From an uncultured Muribaculaceae bacterium (GTDB lineage Bacteria > Bacteroidota > Bacteroidia > Bacteroidales > Muribaculaceae): DNA of 37,966 nt. Numbering within the stretch: the first letter of the stretch is position 1; each line of letters opens with the position of its first letter. Positions 1 through 7,650 of the stretch are shown here, piece after piece. The translations under genes and the position numbers were made by a program. The notes under the pieces are model-generated. The model did not search any database. It saw only the letters and a list, made by a program, of their open reading frames with translations, and was not told the DNA's origin. The stretch lies in NCBI GenBank assembly GCA_910588245.1, contig CAJUQP010000034.1:1-37966 (forward strand). The letters run 5' to 3'.

Positions 1-4
1 CACA

Positions 5-201
5 ATTGGAGGTGCAATACTCGTGCGTAACATATAAGTTTATTTAAACTCTATTCAAAATTCGGCTATGAAAAGGCGTCAGATTATGGAATAATATCAC
101 CGTTTGATGTGCCGGCTGAATATTATATGGTTTGTGATCTTGATAATGATGAGGATATCCCCAAAGGATATGTCAAATATTCAGATGCCTTTGGCTTATA
201 A
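5..201 (+). pseudogene. Relic of a YhbS-type GNAT N-acetyltransferase (C-terminal part)
   Basis: The open frame at 31-201 encodes a C-terminal GNAT signature: YSKFGYEKASDYGI, then PFDVPAEYYMVCDL, ending at TAA 199-201. This matches the end of YhbS-like acetyltransferases. A different frame at 5-37 gives IGGAILVRNI and then a stop, which resembles the acetyl-CoA-binding helix that normally sits about 20-25 residues before YSKFGY. The two pieces are therefore joined by an internal deletion with a frame change, so the gene is dead. Its true start lies outside the window. Identification of the fragment is from motif memory; the deletion is inferred. Confidence 0.65.
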
Positions 202-424
202 CGTGACCGGTCAGGGCCAGGCGAGTCATTGATAAGCTGCCGACTATATATCGCAGAATAGTTCGCTTATACAGAAGCATCTTATCTGTCCTGACATATC
301 GGAAACTGAATCTGAATTATTTTTTATCCACTCTGAATGATTTAACCTCTTCATTGAACTATCCCAACCGTGACTTTCGGAGAATTTAAGCTAAATTTGC
401 AGCATCAAACAAAACTTAAATCAA
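202..424. other. Intergenic region ahead of the GH43 gene
   Basis: No open frame of interest. The only recognisable signal is a TAAATTTG box at 392-399, which fits the Bacteroidetes -7 consensus TAnnTTTG and lies about 26 bases before the GH43 start. No good -33 element was found at the expected distance. Confidence 0.5.
392..399 (+). promoter_or_regulatory. Putative -7 promoter box for the GH43 gene
   Basis: TAAATTTG followed by C matches TAnnTTTG. It would place transcription start around 405, giving a very short leader before the ATG at 425. A TTTG-type -33 box is not evident. Confidence 0.45.
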
Positions 425-1435
425 ATGATATTCAAAAATACCAAAACTCATGTATTGGGTCTCATGGCGCTCATATCTGCCATGGCATCCTTTTCATGTC
501 ATGCGACAGATGATTCAGACTGGGTGACCATCCATAATGGAGAAATGTGGATTGATTCCGACGGTAATGATGTGCAGGCTCATGGCGCCGGTTTTCTCAA
601 GGTTGATGACACTTGGTATATGATCGGCGAAGACCGCACTAAGCAATGGAATCCTGATGTCAACATGTACTCGTCTAAAGATCTTGTCAACTGGAAATTC
701 GAGCGCAAGATAATCGAGAATGGCGTCACCCATCCGGAATTGGGCAAAACGAGGATGATAGAGCGGCCAAAGCTGATGTATTGTGCCAAAACAAAAAAAT
801 ATGTGGTTTGGTGTCATTGGGAAAGCTCCGACTACGGGGCGTCGGAGGCCGGAGTGTTCTATTGCGACAGCGTCAATGGCGCTTATAAGTTCCATTGGGG
901 AGGACGTCCGTTAGGAGTTAAGTCTCGCGACTGTAATGTGTTTGTCGACGACGACGGCACCGCTTATTTCATATCCACGATTGAGGAGAACCAGCATCTC
1001 GGGCTGTTCAAGCTCTCTGACGACTATCTTTCAGCCGTTGAATACACAGAACTATTCAAATACCAAAGCCGCGAGGCCCCGGCCATAGTTAAGGTTGACG
1101 GCATGTATTATATGCTTTCGTCGGCTTGTACCGGGTGGGATCCTAATCCATGCAAGCTTTCGTGCTCCGATTCCCTCACTTCGGGATGGAGCGAGTTGCG
1201 TCAGATAGGCGACGACATTGCCTACGACACTCAGGCTGCATCTATCCTGACTGTCAAGGGAACTGAAGGAACGACATATCTGTACGTGGGCGACAGATGG
1301 ATGGACCCGGGTTTGCCTGAGTCAAAGACAATCATATTCCCGATATCCTTTTCTGACGGGAATTGCAAATTTGATTACTCACATAGTTTCGATATAGACT
1401 TCAAGAAAGGCGTTTGCAGAATAAAAGGGGAGTGA
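425..1435 (+). CDS. Secreted GH43-family glycosidase (galactosidase/arabinofuranosidase-like)
   Basis: 336 residues with an N-terminal signal sequence (hydrophobic residues about 10-24, then Cys25, so it may be lipidated although the lipobox SFSC is poor). The body is a single five-bladed propeller of glycoside hydrolase family 43. QAHGAG at 51-56 begins the first blade. Asp169 in RDCNVFVDDDG fits the pKa-modulating aspartate, and Glu217 in REAPA fits the general acid. The usual first-blade DP motif carrying the catalytic base is absent, as in the GH43 branch that contains exo-beta-1,3-galactanases and GH43_34 galactofuranosidase/arabinofuranosidase enzymes. No accessory carbohydrate-binding domain is present. 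It stops 3 bases from the convergent WYL regulator. Exact substrate is not decidable from sequence alone. Confidence 0.85.
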   Translation: MIFKNTKTHVLGLMALISAMASFSCHATDDSDWVTIHNGEMWIDSDGNDVQAHGAGFLKVDDTWYMIGEDRTKQWNPDVNMYSSKDLVNWKFERKIIENGVTHPELGKTRMIERPKLMYCAKTKKYVVWCHWESSDYGASEAGVFYCDSVNGAYKFHWGGRPLGVKSRDCNVFVDDDGTAYFISTIEENQHLGLFKLSDDYLSAVEYTELFKYQSREAPAIVKVDGMYYMLSSACTGWDPNPCKLSCSDSLTSGWSELRQIGDDIAYDTQAASILTVKGTEGTTYLYVGDRWMDPGLPESKTIIFPISFSDGNCKFDYSHSFDIDFKKGVCRIKGE

Positions 1436-1438
1436 TGC

Positions 1439-2365
1439 CTATCCTTCCCTTGCATATCTCCTTGCTGTTTCCTCCGCCAGCCATTTTATTTCATCCCTCA
1501 GCCAACCGGGGGATAAAACCTCCACATCCGGCCCGAGACGCAATATTTCTCGTTGAAACTCGTATTCCGGACGTAGGATCAACTCATAGTCTGAATAATC
1601 AGTAGTGTAGGCTACAAGATGCTGCGAGCGGTGGAGAGGAAGAGACTCAACGTAGGGGCGCTGCCGGTCGAAAACCCTGATGACAACCTTTACGCTTTCG
1701 TAGTCATCGTCAACATTCACCCCGATGACCTCATCGAAGAATTCATTTAGATTTATCGATCTGTCGGGCTCAAAAGTGATGTCTGAGATGCTGAGAGATT
1801 CTATTCTGTCGAGACCAAACACTGTAAGGGTATCATATCCCTGAATCTTTCCTACGAGATACCATCTTCTGCCTGATTGTTTCAGGCCGTAGGGTTCAAC
1901 AAAGCGTTCTGTCGCCTCTGAGAAATTGAAACGCCGATAAGATATGCGGATCACGCGGCTTTTGCTCAAAGCCTCAATGGCAGGCGACATGTGATCCATG
2001 CCGCCGGGAATCTCTTCAAACAGTATACGCTTGACGATATCTCTGTTTCCCAACAACTGGTTGTCGATGGCTAAACCATTGAAGAGCCATGATGTGAACG
2101 TCGGCTCGGAGAGGGCATCCTCGTTTTCGATATAATAAGTATTGCCGTTGTATCTGTTGCATTGGATGTCGATGCCGAAGATGTCGGCAATTGCCAGACT
2201 ATGACGGTGGAACGTGCGCTCGGGAATATAGCCTTCGCTTTCCAGGCGTAGAGACCGTTCCTCCATCCACTTCTGGTTTATCTCTTCCAATGTGATATTG
2301 CCGGCGCGGCGGATTGTGTCGATCAGCCACACATAGCGCCTTATTAATCTTACAGATGTCGCCAT
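1439..2365 (-). CDS. WYL-domain transcriptional regulator
   Basis: 308 residues. Residues 1-75 form an N-terminal DNA-binding region (charged helices, ERTFHRH) like the winged helix of WYL regulators. Residues about 130-205 form the WYL domain, with the signature RRWYLVGK (WYL at 168-170) and the paired sheet around VEPYGLKQSG. The C-terminal part (about 220-305) fits the WCX extension. Such proteins are ligand-responsive repressors or activators, and the ligand is unknown. The gene converges on the GH43 gene but is not co-transcribed with it. Its leader (about 100 bases) contains a perfect 7-bp dyad at 2433-2450 that could be an operator for autoregulation. Confidence 0.85.
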   Translation of the reverse strand: MATSVRLIRRYVWLIDTIRRAGNITLEEINQKWMEERSLRLESEGYIPERTFHRHSLAIADIFGIDIQCNRYNGNTYYIENEDALSEPTFTSWLFNGLAIDNQLLGNRDIVKRILFEEIPGGMDHMSPAIEALSKSRVIRISYRRFNFSEATERFVEPYGLKQSGRRWYLVGKIQGYDTLTVFGLDRIESLSISDITFEPDRSINLNEFFDEVIGVNVDDDYESVKVVIRVFDRQRPYVESLPLHRSQHLVAYTTDYSDYELILRPEYEFQREILRLGPDVEVLSPGWLRDEIKWLAEETARRYAREG

Positions 2366-2432
2366 ATTTCCGGTTGCTTTGGTTTTTTGTGAGCTTATTG
2401 AATCGCGAATGCTTCCGCCACTGTGGACTCCT

Positions 2433-2450
2433 TTGCCGTATGCACGGCAA
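2433..2450. promoter_or_regulatory. Inverted repeat in the WYL gene leader (possible operator)
   Basis: TTGCCGT, a 4-base spacer and ACGGCAA form a perfect 7-bp dyad about 68-85 bases upstream of the WYL start codon, just downstream of its predicted promoter. The position suits an autoregulatory operator or an RNA hairpin. The function is inferred. Confidence 0.35.
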
Positions 2451-2472
2451 CCCCTACAGCCGGAATACGCTG

Positions 2473-2480
2473 CAAATTTA
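2473..2480 (-). promoter_or_regulatory. Putative -7 promoter box for the WYL regulator
   Basis: On the minus strand the sequence reads TAAATTTG then C, matching TAnnTTTG. It lies about 108 bases upstream of the ATG at 2365. No clear -33 partner was found. Confidence 0.45.
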
Positions 2481-2811
2481 ATTATTTACTCTGACATTTC
2501 GCGGCAGGAAGTATTTTATTTTTAATTATGCCGATATCCGGCAACTCCGAACTTTTATAAGCCAATCGCGTCGTCATACCCCCCTCTCCGCGATGAAGAG
2601 AGTGGGATAAAACATGTGGTTCCATGATCGGGGATGGCTATAATCCAGTCATGATGTTGTCGGAGTTCCGCGGCGCCACTGTAGATCCAGTCGTCGTGCT
2701 GATTTTAGTCCCGGTTTATCTTTCAATGGATGAGGGGAGGCCGGACTTGGGGAATTGGGGAATTTTTATTAAATTCGCGGTATGTAGAACGATTTCTTGA
2801 AAAATTGATTT

Positions 2812-4218
2812 ATGAAAGCTCTCATCGCGTCATTGCTCCTCTTCTCCACGCTTCTGGCTATGGCTGTACGTCCCGGAGTTACCGTGACAGTGAAAAATCA
2901 GGGAGATGGCAAAGTCTCCTATTTCGAATCGCAGGGAGGGATGCTGATTCAGTGTCCTGTGGAGCCGGAACTCAGTGCCGACAGTACTTTTCAGGTCTCT
3001 TTTCCCGATGGCGATAATCCGGAGTATGTGCTGTTCCGTTATGTTAAAGATGGCAGATACTCGTTGTTTCCGATGTATGTGGTACGTAAGGAGGGGGAAA
3101 CGCTTACGATCGACGGAGCCGGTGATGAGGTATTCTCTTCATCACTCCCGGAAGAAGAGGTGGAGGCTATCGCAGCCGCACGCCGGATAGATGAGGCTTA
3201 TTGGGATTATCTGAGGGGGAAAGATCCCATGGGGCTGAGGAATGATTCAATCCCGTCGTCTGTCTATGGAAAGATAATGGGTGTGGCTGACAGCCTGGCA
3301 ATAGTCGCTAAAAGCAGTTGTGGCTTGTATCCTGTTCTGCGTCAGGAAATAATGCTGAACGCCTATAGATATTTCAGAGAGGTAAAAGCCGGCCATGAGA
3401 GGACTGCGGGCGACAGTGCGCTTCTCGACGAGTGGGAGCGCAAGGAGGTGGATCTTGAGCGGATGGTGGATTTTCAGAATCCCCTGAATGCCTTGTCGAT
3501 GACCATGCTGCAGGTATTCCCGCATGTGCCTGAGTTTAGTGGGGAGCGGACGCGCGACGGCATAAACAGGTTTAAGAGGGATTATTACCGCAGTTTCTAT
3601 TCCGGATTGAATGCCGAACGCCTCGAGGCATCCATAATCTTTGCCGATGTTGACGAGAACCGATATGCGGAGGGGATTCCACAGCTGTATGAGGAGTTCC
3701 GCAGCCGATATCCGGAGTCGCCGTTGTTGCCCCGTCTGGAGCAGGCGGTGGCGAGGAATATTGCCGTAAATTCTGGTGCGAACGATAGCGATATCGTGTT
3801 CCTTGACAGTGTGGCGAGCATGAAGTCGCTCATTGAGCGTTTCAATGGTGCGCCGGTATTGGTAGATGTCTGGGCCAGTTGGTGCGAACCATGCCGCGCC
3901 AGCTTCACGCAATTGGAACCACTCCGCAAGTTTGCAGGCAAGAACGGTCTGAAACTTGTGTATATATCCATAGATGAAGAGGATGAAGGAAAAAAGGCTG
4001 CCGAAAAAATAGTGAAGAAACTCGGAGTAAAGGGTAGCCATGTGATTGCCGGCAGCGAATTGCATAAGGATGTGTTCCGGACTTTTGGCAACAGCAGAGG
4101 AATCATGACGATTCCTCATGTGGCGCTTTACGATGCGGATGGTAATCTTGTAGTCCGCAGGTTTGACGAATCAGAAAATACCGGGGAGCTGATAGCGCGC
4201 TTGAAAACCTTGCTTTAG
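2812..4218 (+). CDS. Secreted TlpA/ResA-like thioredoxin-domain protein
   Basis: 468 residues. An N-terminal signal peptide (residues 1-19, cleavage near AMA) exports it. Residues about 22-110 form a beta-rich region like the DUF4369 domain that precedes thioredoxin folds in Bacteroidetes. Residues 115-320 are helical. Residues about 330-468 form a TlpA-like thioredoxin domain with active site WCEPC (Cys358, Cys361) and the cis-proline segment TIPH. Such proteins reduce or isomerise disulfides in periplasmic or surface proteins, and some act in cytochrome c maturation. No cytochrome or Dsb gene is adjacent, so its partner is unknown. It is transcribed alone; the start is the first ATG before the signal peptide. 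Confidence 0.85.
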   Translation: MKALIASLLLFSTLLAMAVRPGVTVTVKNQGDGKVSYFESQGGMLIQCPVEPELSADSTFQVSFPDGDNPEYVLFRYVKDGRYSLFPMYVVRKEGETLTIDGAGDEVFSSSLPEEEVEAIAAARRIDEAYWDYLRGKDPMGLRNDSIPSSVYGKIMGVADSLAIVAKSSCGLYPVLRQEIMLNAYRYFREVKAGHERTAGDSALLDEWERKEVDLERMVDFQNPLNALSMTMLQVFPHVPEFSGERTRDGINRFKRDYYRSFYSGLNAERLEASIIFADVDENRYAEGIPQLYEEFRSRYPESPLLPRLEQAVARNIAVNSGANDSDIVFLDSVASMKSLIERFNGAPVLVDVWASWCEPCRASFTQLEPLRKFAGKNGLKLVYISIDEEDEGKKAAEKIVKKLGVKGSHVIAGSELHKDVFRTFGNSRGIMTIPHVALYDADGNLVVRRFDESENTGELIARLKTLL

Positions 4219-4357
4219 AGTCCGGGCTATTTCCCTTCGGGTTGTCAGGACACGAGGCTCGGAACTGTCGGGCGCCATGTCGTGTTGTTGAGAAGTTGTT
4301 TAAAAATGAACGTTAAATTATGGGCGGCAATTTTTTAGTTAAAATACAATTAAGGCA

Positions 4358-4383
4358 AAGGAGCATAGCGGGCTATGTGACTG
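4358..4383 (+). repeat. Internal inverted repeat, left arm (26 bp)
   Basis: Perfect reverse complement of 4529-4554. It contains the hairpin CATAGC-GG-GCTATG. The two arms are 145 bases apart and could pair in a long stem. Confidence 0.9.
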
Positions 4384-4528
4384 CGCCGCGATTGGATTTT
4401 AACAAAAAAGTGCCGGACTTAAGGTAACTTTCATTTCCGGTCAGCTTCATATGTTAATATGTTTAACATTACACTGGTTTAAAGATAGTTCCGGACTCGC
4501 ATTCCCGGGCATATTTTTCCTTTTGGTT

Positions 4529-4554
4529 CAGTCACATAGCCCGCTATGCTCCTT
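4529..4554 (-). repeat. Internal inverted repeat, right arm (26 bp)
   Basis: Perfect reverse complement of 4358-4383, compared base by base. Confidence 0.9.
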
Positions 4555-4646
4555 CACCTGCAAGAAAAAATCTGCTCCGAGACTGCGACCCATGATTTAA
4601 CGTTGCTTTTTAAACAACTTCTGAGAATGGAGGTAGATGCAGTCTT

Positions 4647-4678
4647 TTTTGCAGTATCCTCAGATTTGCTTATATTTG
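4647..4678 (+). promoter_or_regulatory. Promoter of the SLC13-type transporter gene
   Basis: A TTTTG -33 box at 4647-4651 and TATATTTG at 4671-4678 are separated by 19 bases, the normal Bacteroidetes spacing. The start of transcription would be near 4685, leaving a leader of under 20 bases before ATG 4701. It begins 25 bases beyond the right end of the MITE-like element. Confidence 0.6.
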
Positions 4679-4700
4679 CTTTCAAAACAGATTGAGAATT

Positions 4701-6533
4701 ATGCTTATTACCATCATCACCCTTCTATTGGCGGCCGCGGGTTTCGTATGGGGCCGGATACGTGCCGACATCGTGGCCCTCATAGCGCTCCTGGTGCTCA
4801 CGCTTTCCGGCATTCTCACCACTCAGGAGGCCTTGTCGGGTTTCTCCAATCCCATCGTGATCATGATGGTGGGGCTTTTCGTGGTGGGGGGTGCCATTTT
4901 CAACACCGGTCTCGCCAAAATGATCGGCGCGCGCCTGTCGCATCTGGGCAACGGCAGCCCCACGCGTCTTTTCCTCGTGGTCGTCCTCGCCACGGGTCTT
5001 ATCGGCGGCTTTGTCAGCAATACCGGCACGGTGGCTCTTATGCTTCCCATCGTGGTCTCCATGGCCGCCGCCGCGGGAGCTTCCGCATCCCGTTTCCTGA
5101 TGCCGTTGGCCTTCGCCTCCAGCATAGGAGGGATGCTCACCCTGATTGGTACGCCTCCCAACCTTGTCATTGCCGAGGCGTGGGAAGAATTCAGCGGACA
5201 TCCCCTCACGATGTTCTCCTTCTTCCCTACCGGACTCATCTGTCTGGCTGCCGGCACGCTGCTGCTCATCCCTTTCAGCAAGATGCTTTCCGGGGATAAG
5301 AAGAGGAATTCCGGTTCATCAGGCGAAAAACGCACCCTCGCCGACATCGTGGAGGAATACAACCTCAATCATGACCTCTGGCGTGTAGATGTGCCCGCTT
5401 CATCTCCCATCTCCGGACTGTCGCTCGGTGCCCTCTCCCTCAGGGCTGTCTATGGACTCGACGTGCTCGAGCTGAGGGTGGTCGAAGGTAAGGGATTCCT
5501 GAAGAATGTGTCGCAGGAAGCTCCCTCGGCCTCCTCCGTCATAGAAGGGGGCGACATTCTCTTCATCCGCGGCCCGCGCGAGAACGTAGACCGCTTCGTC
5601 GCCGATTATGGACTGAGTATCGCCGACGACAGCGACGAGGCTCGCCGTCATCTCGACTTCTTCGACATCGGCCTGGCCGAGATCGTGGTGCTTCCCGACT
5701 CTGGCATCCTCAAGGAGACGATAGCCGGGCTTGACTTCCGCAACCGTTACAACGTCAATATTCTCGGAGTGAGAAGGGGAGGAAGCTACATCACCGACAA
5801 CCTCGGCGACAGGAAGGTGGCCAAAGGGGATGTGCTTCTCGTGCAGGGCACCTGGGACGCCATAGGCCGCATCAGCCGCGACACCCGCGACTGGGTCGTG
5901 CTCGGCGAGCCTGAGAGTCAGGCCTCCAAGGTGACCATCGACTATAAGGCCCCGATTGCCGCAGTGATAATGCTCGCCATGATTCTTGCCCTTGTCTTCA
6001 GCAGTATTCCAGCCGTGTTCATAGTGCTTACCGCCGGCGTGCTCATGATGCTGACCGGGTGCTTCCGTTCTGTCGCTGACGCCTACCGCACCATCAACTG
6101 GGAGAGCATCGTGCTCATAGCCGCGATGATGCCCATGAGTTTCGCCCTGGAGAAGACCGGCGTCAGCGAGACCGTGAGCGTGGGGCTTGTTGACGCGTTG
6201 GGAGGCATCGGGCCCCACTGGCTTATGGCGGGTATCTATTTCACCACCTCGCTGCTAACCCTTTTCATCTCCAACACTGCCACGAGCGTGCTCATGGCTC
6301 CTATAGCGGTGCAGAGTGCCGTGGCCTATGGGGTGAGTCCGCTTCCTATGCTGTTCGCTGTGACGTTCGGCGCATCGCTCTGCTTCATGTCTCCTTTCTC
6401 CACTCCCCCCAATGCCCTGGTGATGCCTGCCGGACAATACACCTTCATGGATTATGTCAAGGTCGGCGCCCCGCTGCAGCTTCTTCTCGGCATCCTCATG
6501 ATATTTGTCATCCCACTCTTCTTCCCGTTCTGA
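4701..6533 (+). CDS. SLC13/DASS-family anion permease with two TrkA-C domains
   Basis: About 610 residues from ATG 4701. An in-frame TTG lies 9 bases upstream but ATG is preferred given the promoter position. Numbering here is from that ATG. The N-terminal half (about 1-195) has several hydrophobic helices and the hairpin SNTGTVALMLP, with the SIGGMLTLIGTPPNLV motif typical of SLC13/ArsB-type carriers. Residues about 220-400 hold two cytoplasmic TrkA-C (RCK-C) domains. The C-terminal half (about 405-610) repeats the fold with the matching hairpin ISNTATSVLMAP. Relatives are sodium-coupled dicarboxylate or sulfate importers. The substrate cannot be read from the sequence. It converges on the AraC gene and has no co-directional partner. 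Confidence 0.85.
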   Translation: MLITIITLLLAAAGFVWGRIRADIVALIALLVLTLSGILTTQEALSGFSNPIVIMMVGLFVVGGAIFNTGLAKMIGARLSHLGNGSPTRLFLVVVLATGLIGGFVSNTGTVALMLPIVVSMAAAAGASASRFLMPLAFASSIGGMLTLIGTPPNLVIAEAWEEFSGHPLTMFSFFPTGLICLAAGTLLLIPFSKMLSGDKKRNSGSSGEKRTLADIVEEYNLNHDLWRVDVPASSPISGLSLGALSLRAVYGLDVLELRVVEGKGFLKNVSQEAPSASSVIEGGDILFIRGPRENVDRFVADYGLSIADDSDEARRHLDFFDIGLAEIVVLPDSGILKETIAGLDFRNRYNVNILGVRRGGSYITDNLGDRKVAKGDVLLVQGTWDAIGRISRDTRDWVVLGEPESQASKVTIDYKAPIAAVIMLAMILALVFSSIPAVFIVLTAGVLMMLTGCFRSVADAYRTINWESIVLIAAMMPMSFALEKTGVSETVSVGLVDALGGIGPHWLMAGIYFTTSLLTLFISNTATSVLMAPIAVQSAVAYGVSPLPMLFAVTFGASLCFMSPFSTPPNALVMPAGQYTFMDYVKVGAPLQLLLGILMIFVIPLFFPF

Positions 6534-6588
6534 TCTTGCGCCAAAAGTGATGTGATTCCCTTATCCTTCATGACGTCACCTCCTGGCG

Positions 6589-7443
6589 TCAGAGGTCTTT
6601 GTTGAAGCAGGTGCGGTATTGGCGCGGGGTGAGGAGGGTGTGCTTCTTGAAGAGACGGTTGAAGTAGGATATGTCGTAGTATCCTAATGAGAAGGCTATC
6701 TCCTTCACCGACATGTTCTCAGAGGCGAGCATGAGTTTGGCTCTTGTCATCTTGTCGTTGATGATGAACTGGGCCGGGGTTTCGCCGAGGTCTTTGCGGA
6801 AAAGGCGGATGAAATGGTCTTTCGACATGCATGCCTCCTTCGCGAGGCTGTCGACTGTCACTACTTCGTCGATATTGGAGGAGATGGTCTTCAGAGCCTG
6901 CTCAACCCTCGCGTCGGTGATCTGGAACTTCGGCCTGGCGAAGCGCACGAACCTGCCGACGAGCTGATAGATTATGCCCACCGACTCCAGCCGGTCGAAC
7001 AGGGGCCGTTCGCGGTTGAGGCGCACGCATTCTATGAGCGAATGCTTGTTGTCGTAGATTTTGGGATCGGAGAATTTCAGCGCCATGGCCATGTTGTGGT
7101 CACACAGATTGCGGAAGAGGGCGGCGTCGAGCGCCGTGCCCTGGATCTCCACCGGGAAATCAAAACGTCCGATCAGTTCCTGCTCCGACGCCGCATCCTC
7201 ATATATGTGCACGTAGAAATGCTCGAAAACCCCGTGGCATATGTCTGTGTGTTCGGTGAATGCCGGGATCATATACATGTTGCCTGGAGTGAGGTGGTAG
7301 AGTGTTTCGCCGATCTTGAGGCCTGCCTCTCCTTTGGTGACGTAATATATCCGGGAGAAGGGACTGTTGACCTTCTCGAAATTCCAGTCAGCGTCGTGCA
7401 CGGCATGCCCGACGTTGAGCATCAGCATATCGGTTATTTTCAT
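6589..7443 (-). CDS. AraC-family transcriptional regulator
   Basis: 284 residues from the ATG at 7443. A longer frame to 7617 exists, but the extra residues look non-coding and would cover the divergent promoter region. Residues about 20-110 form a cupin-like sensor (GEAGLKIGETLYHLTPGNMYMIPAFTEHT). The C-terminal 100 residues carry the two helix-turn-helix motifs (VDSLAKEACMSKDHFIRLFRKDLGETPAQFI and the SVKEIAFSLGYYDISYFNRLFKK part). It is divergent from the aldo-keto reductase operon, 207 bases apart, so it is the obvious candidate regulator of the fucose-type operon. The ligand is inferred to be a sugar or an oxidised product. Confidence 0.85.
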   Translation of the reverse strand: MKITDMLMLNVGHAVHDADWNFEKVNSPFSRIYYVTKGEAGLKIGETLYHLTPGNMYMIPAFTEHTDICHGVFEHFYVHIYEDAASEQELIGRFDFPVEIQGTALDAALFRNLCDHNMAMALKFSDPKIYDNKHSLIECVRLNRERPLFDRLESVGIIYQLVGRFVRFARPKFQITDARVEQALKTISSNIDEVVTVDSLAKEACMSKDHFIRLFRKDLGETPAQFIINDKMTRAKLMLASENMSVKEIAFSLGYYDISYFNRLFKKHTLLTPRQYRTCFNKDL

Positions 7444-7576
7444 GGTTTGTGCATGTGTTTTGAATACACCGCAAAATAAACACATAAATTCCGTCTCTCC
7501 AAACTGCAAATCCCTAAATGTCGATTTCGTCCAATTCTTTATCGATTTTATGCAGGAAAAATGATATTTTATGATA

Positions 7577-7584
7577 TACCTTTG
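7577..7584 (+). promoter_or_regulatory. Putative -7 promoter box of the fucose-type operon
   Basis: TACCTTTG followed by C matches TAnnTTTG and is 67 bases upstream of the first gene at 7651. No good -33 box lies at the expected spacing, which fits a promoter needing an activator such as the divergent AraC protein. Confidence 0.55.
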
Positions 7585-7650
7585 CGACATATTAGTCGCG
7601 AGTGCACTTGGAGGCACTGGCGGCAGTCACAACCCTAACAGATCCAGATC

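Larger units (their letters stand above)
2366..2811. other. 446-base intergenic region between WYL regulator and thioredoxin gene
   Basis: It holds the divergent leaders of both neighbours. On the minus strand there is a -7 box at 2473-2480 and a dyad at 2433-2450. The stretch 2640-2700 has two loosely similar ATCCAGTC-containing segments (about 2645 and 2684) of unknown meaning. Near the thioredoxin gene only a weak box (TAAATTCG, one mismatch to TAnnTTTG, about 2770) is visible. No convincing gene was seen. Confidence 0.5.
4291..4622. repeat. MITE-like element with long terminal and internal inverted repeats
   Basis: The ends 4291-4323 and 4590-4622 are near-identical inverted repeats starting AGAAGTTGTTTAAA. 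Inside them, 4358-4383 and 4529-4554 are perfect 26-bp inverted repeats. Each contains a small hairpin, CATAGC-GG-GCTATG. The centre is AT-rich and non-coding. The total is 332 bp with no transposase and no obvious target-site duplication. The structure suggests a non-autonomous mobile element, or a large cruciform-forming intergenic repeat. It sits immediately upstream of the SLC13 promoter. The family is not recognised. Confidence 0.75.
4219..4700. other. Intergenic region filled by a MITE-like element and a promoter
   Basis: 482 bases without a credible gene. Most of it (4291-4622) is an inverted-repeat element described separately. The remainder carries the promoter of the SLC13 gene at 4647-4678. 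A plus-strand frame through here overlaps the transporter gene in another phase and has arginine/histidine-rich shadow composition, so it was discarded. Confidence 0.6.

Noticed and set aside
2640..2700. Two similar ATCCAGTC segments as a possible regulatory direct repeat
   Set aside because: Similarity covers only a few bases beyond the shared octamer and has no clear relation to a promoter.
3247..4119. 290-residue minus-strand frame opposite the thioredoxin-domain gene
   Set aside because: Antisense shadow; the plus strand carries the clear thioredoxin motif and signal peptide.
4637..5299. Long plus-strand frame overlapping the SLC13 gene in another phase
   Set aside because: Histidine/arginine-rich shadow of the GC-rich transporter gene; starts upstream of the predicted transcription start.
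7444..7617. N-terminal extension of the AraC gene to 7617
   Set aside because: The extra residues lack family similarity and would overlap the divergent promoter; the internal ATG at 7443 begins the conserved part.
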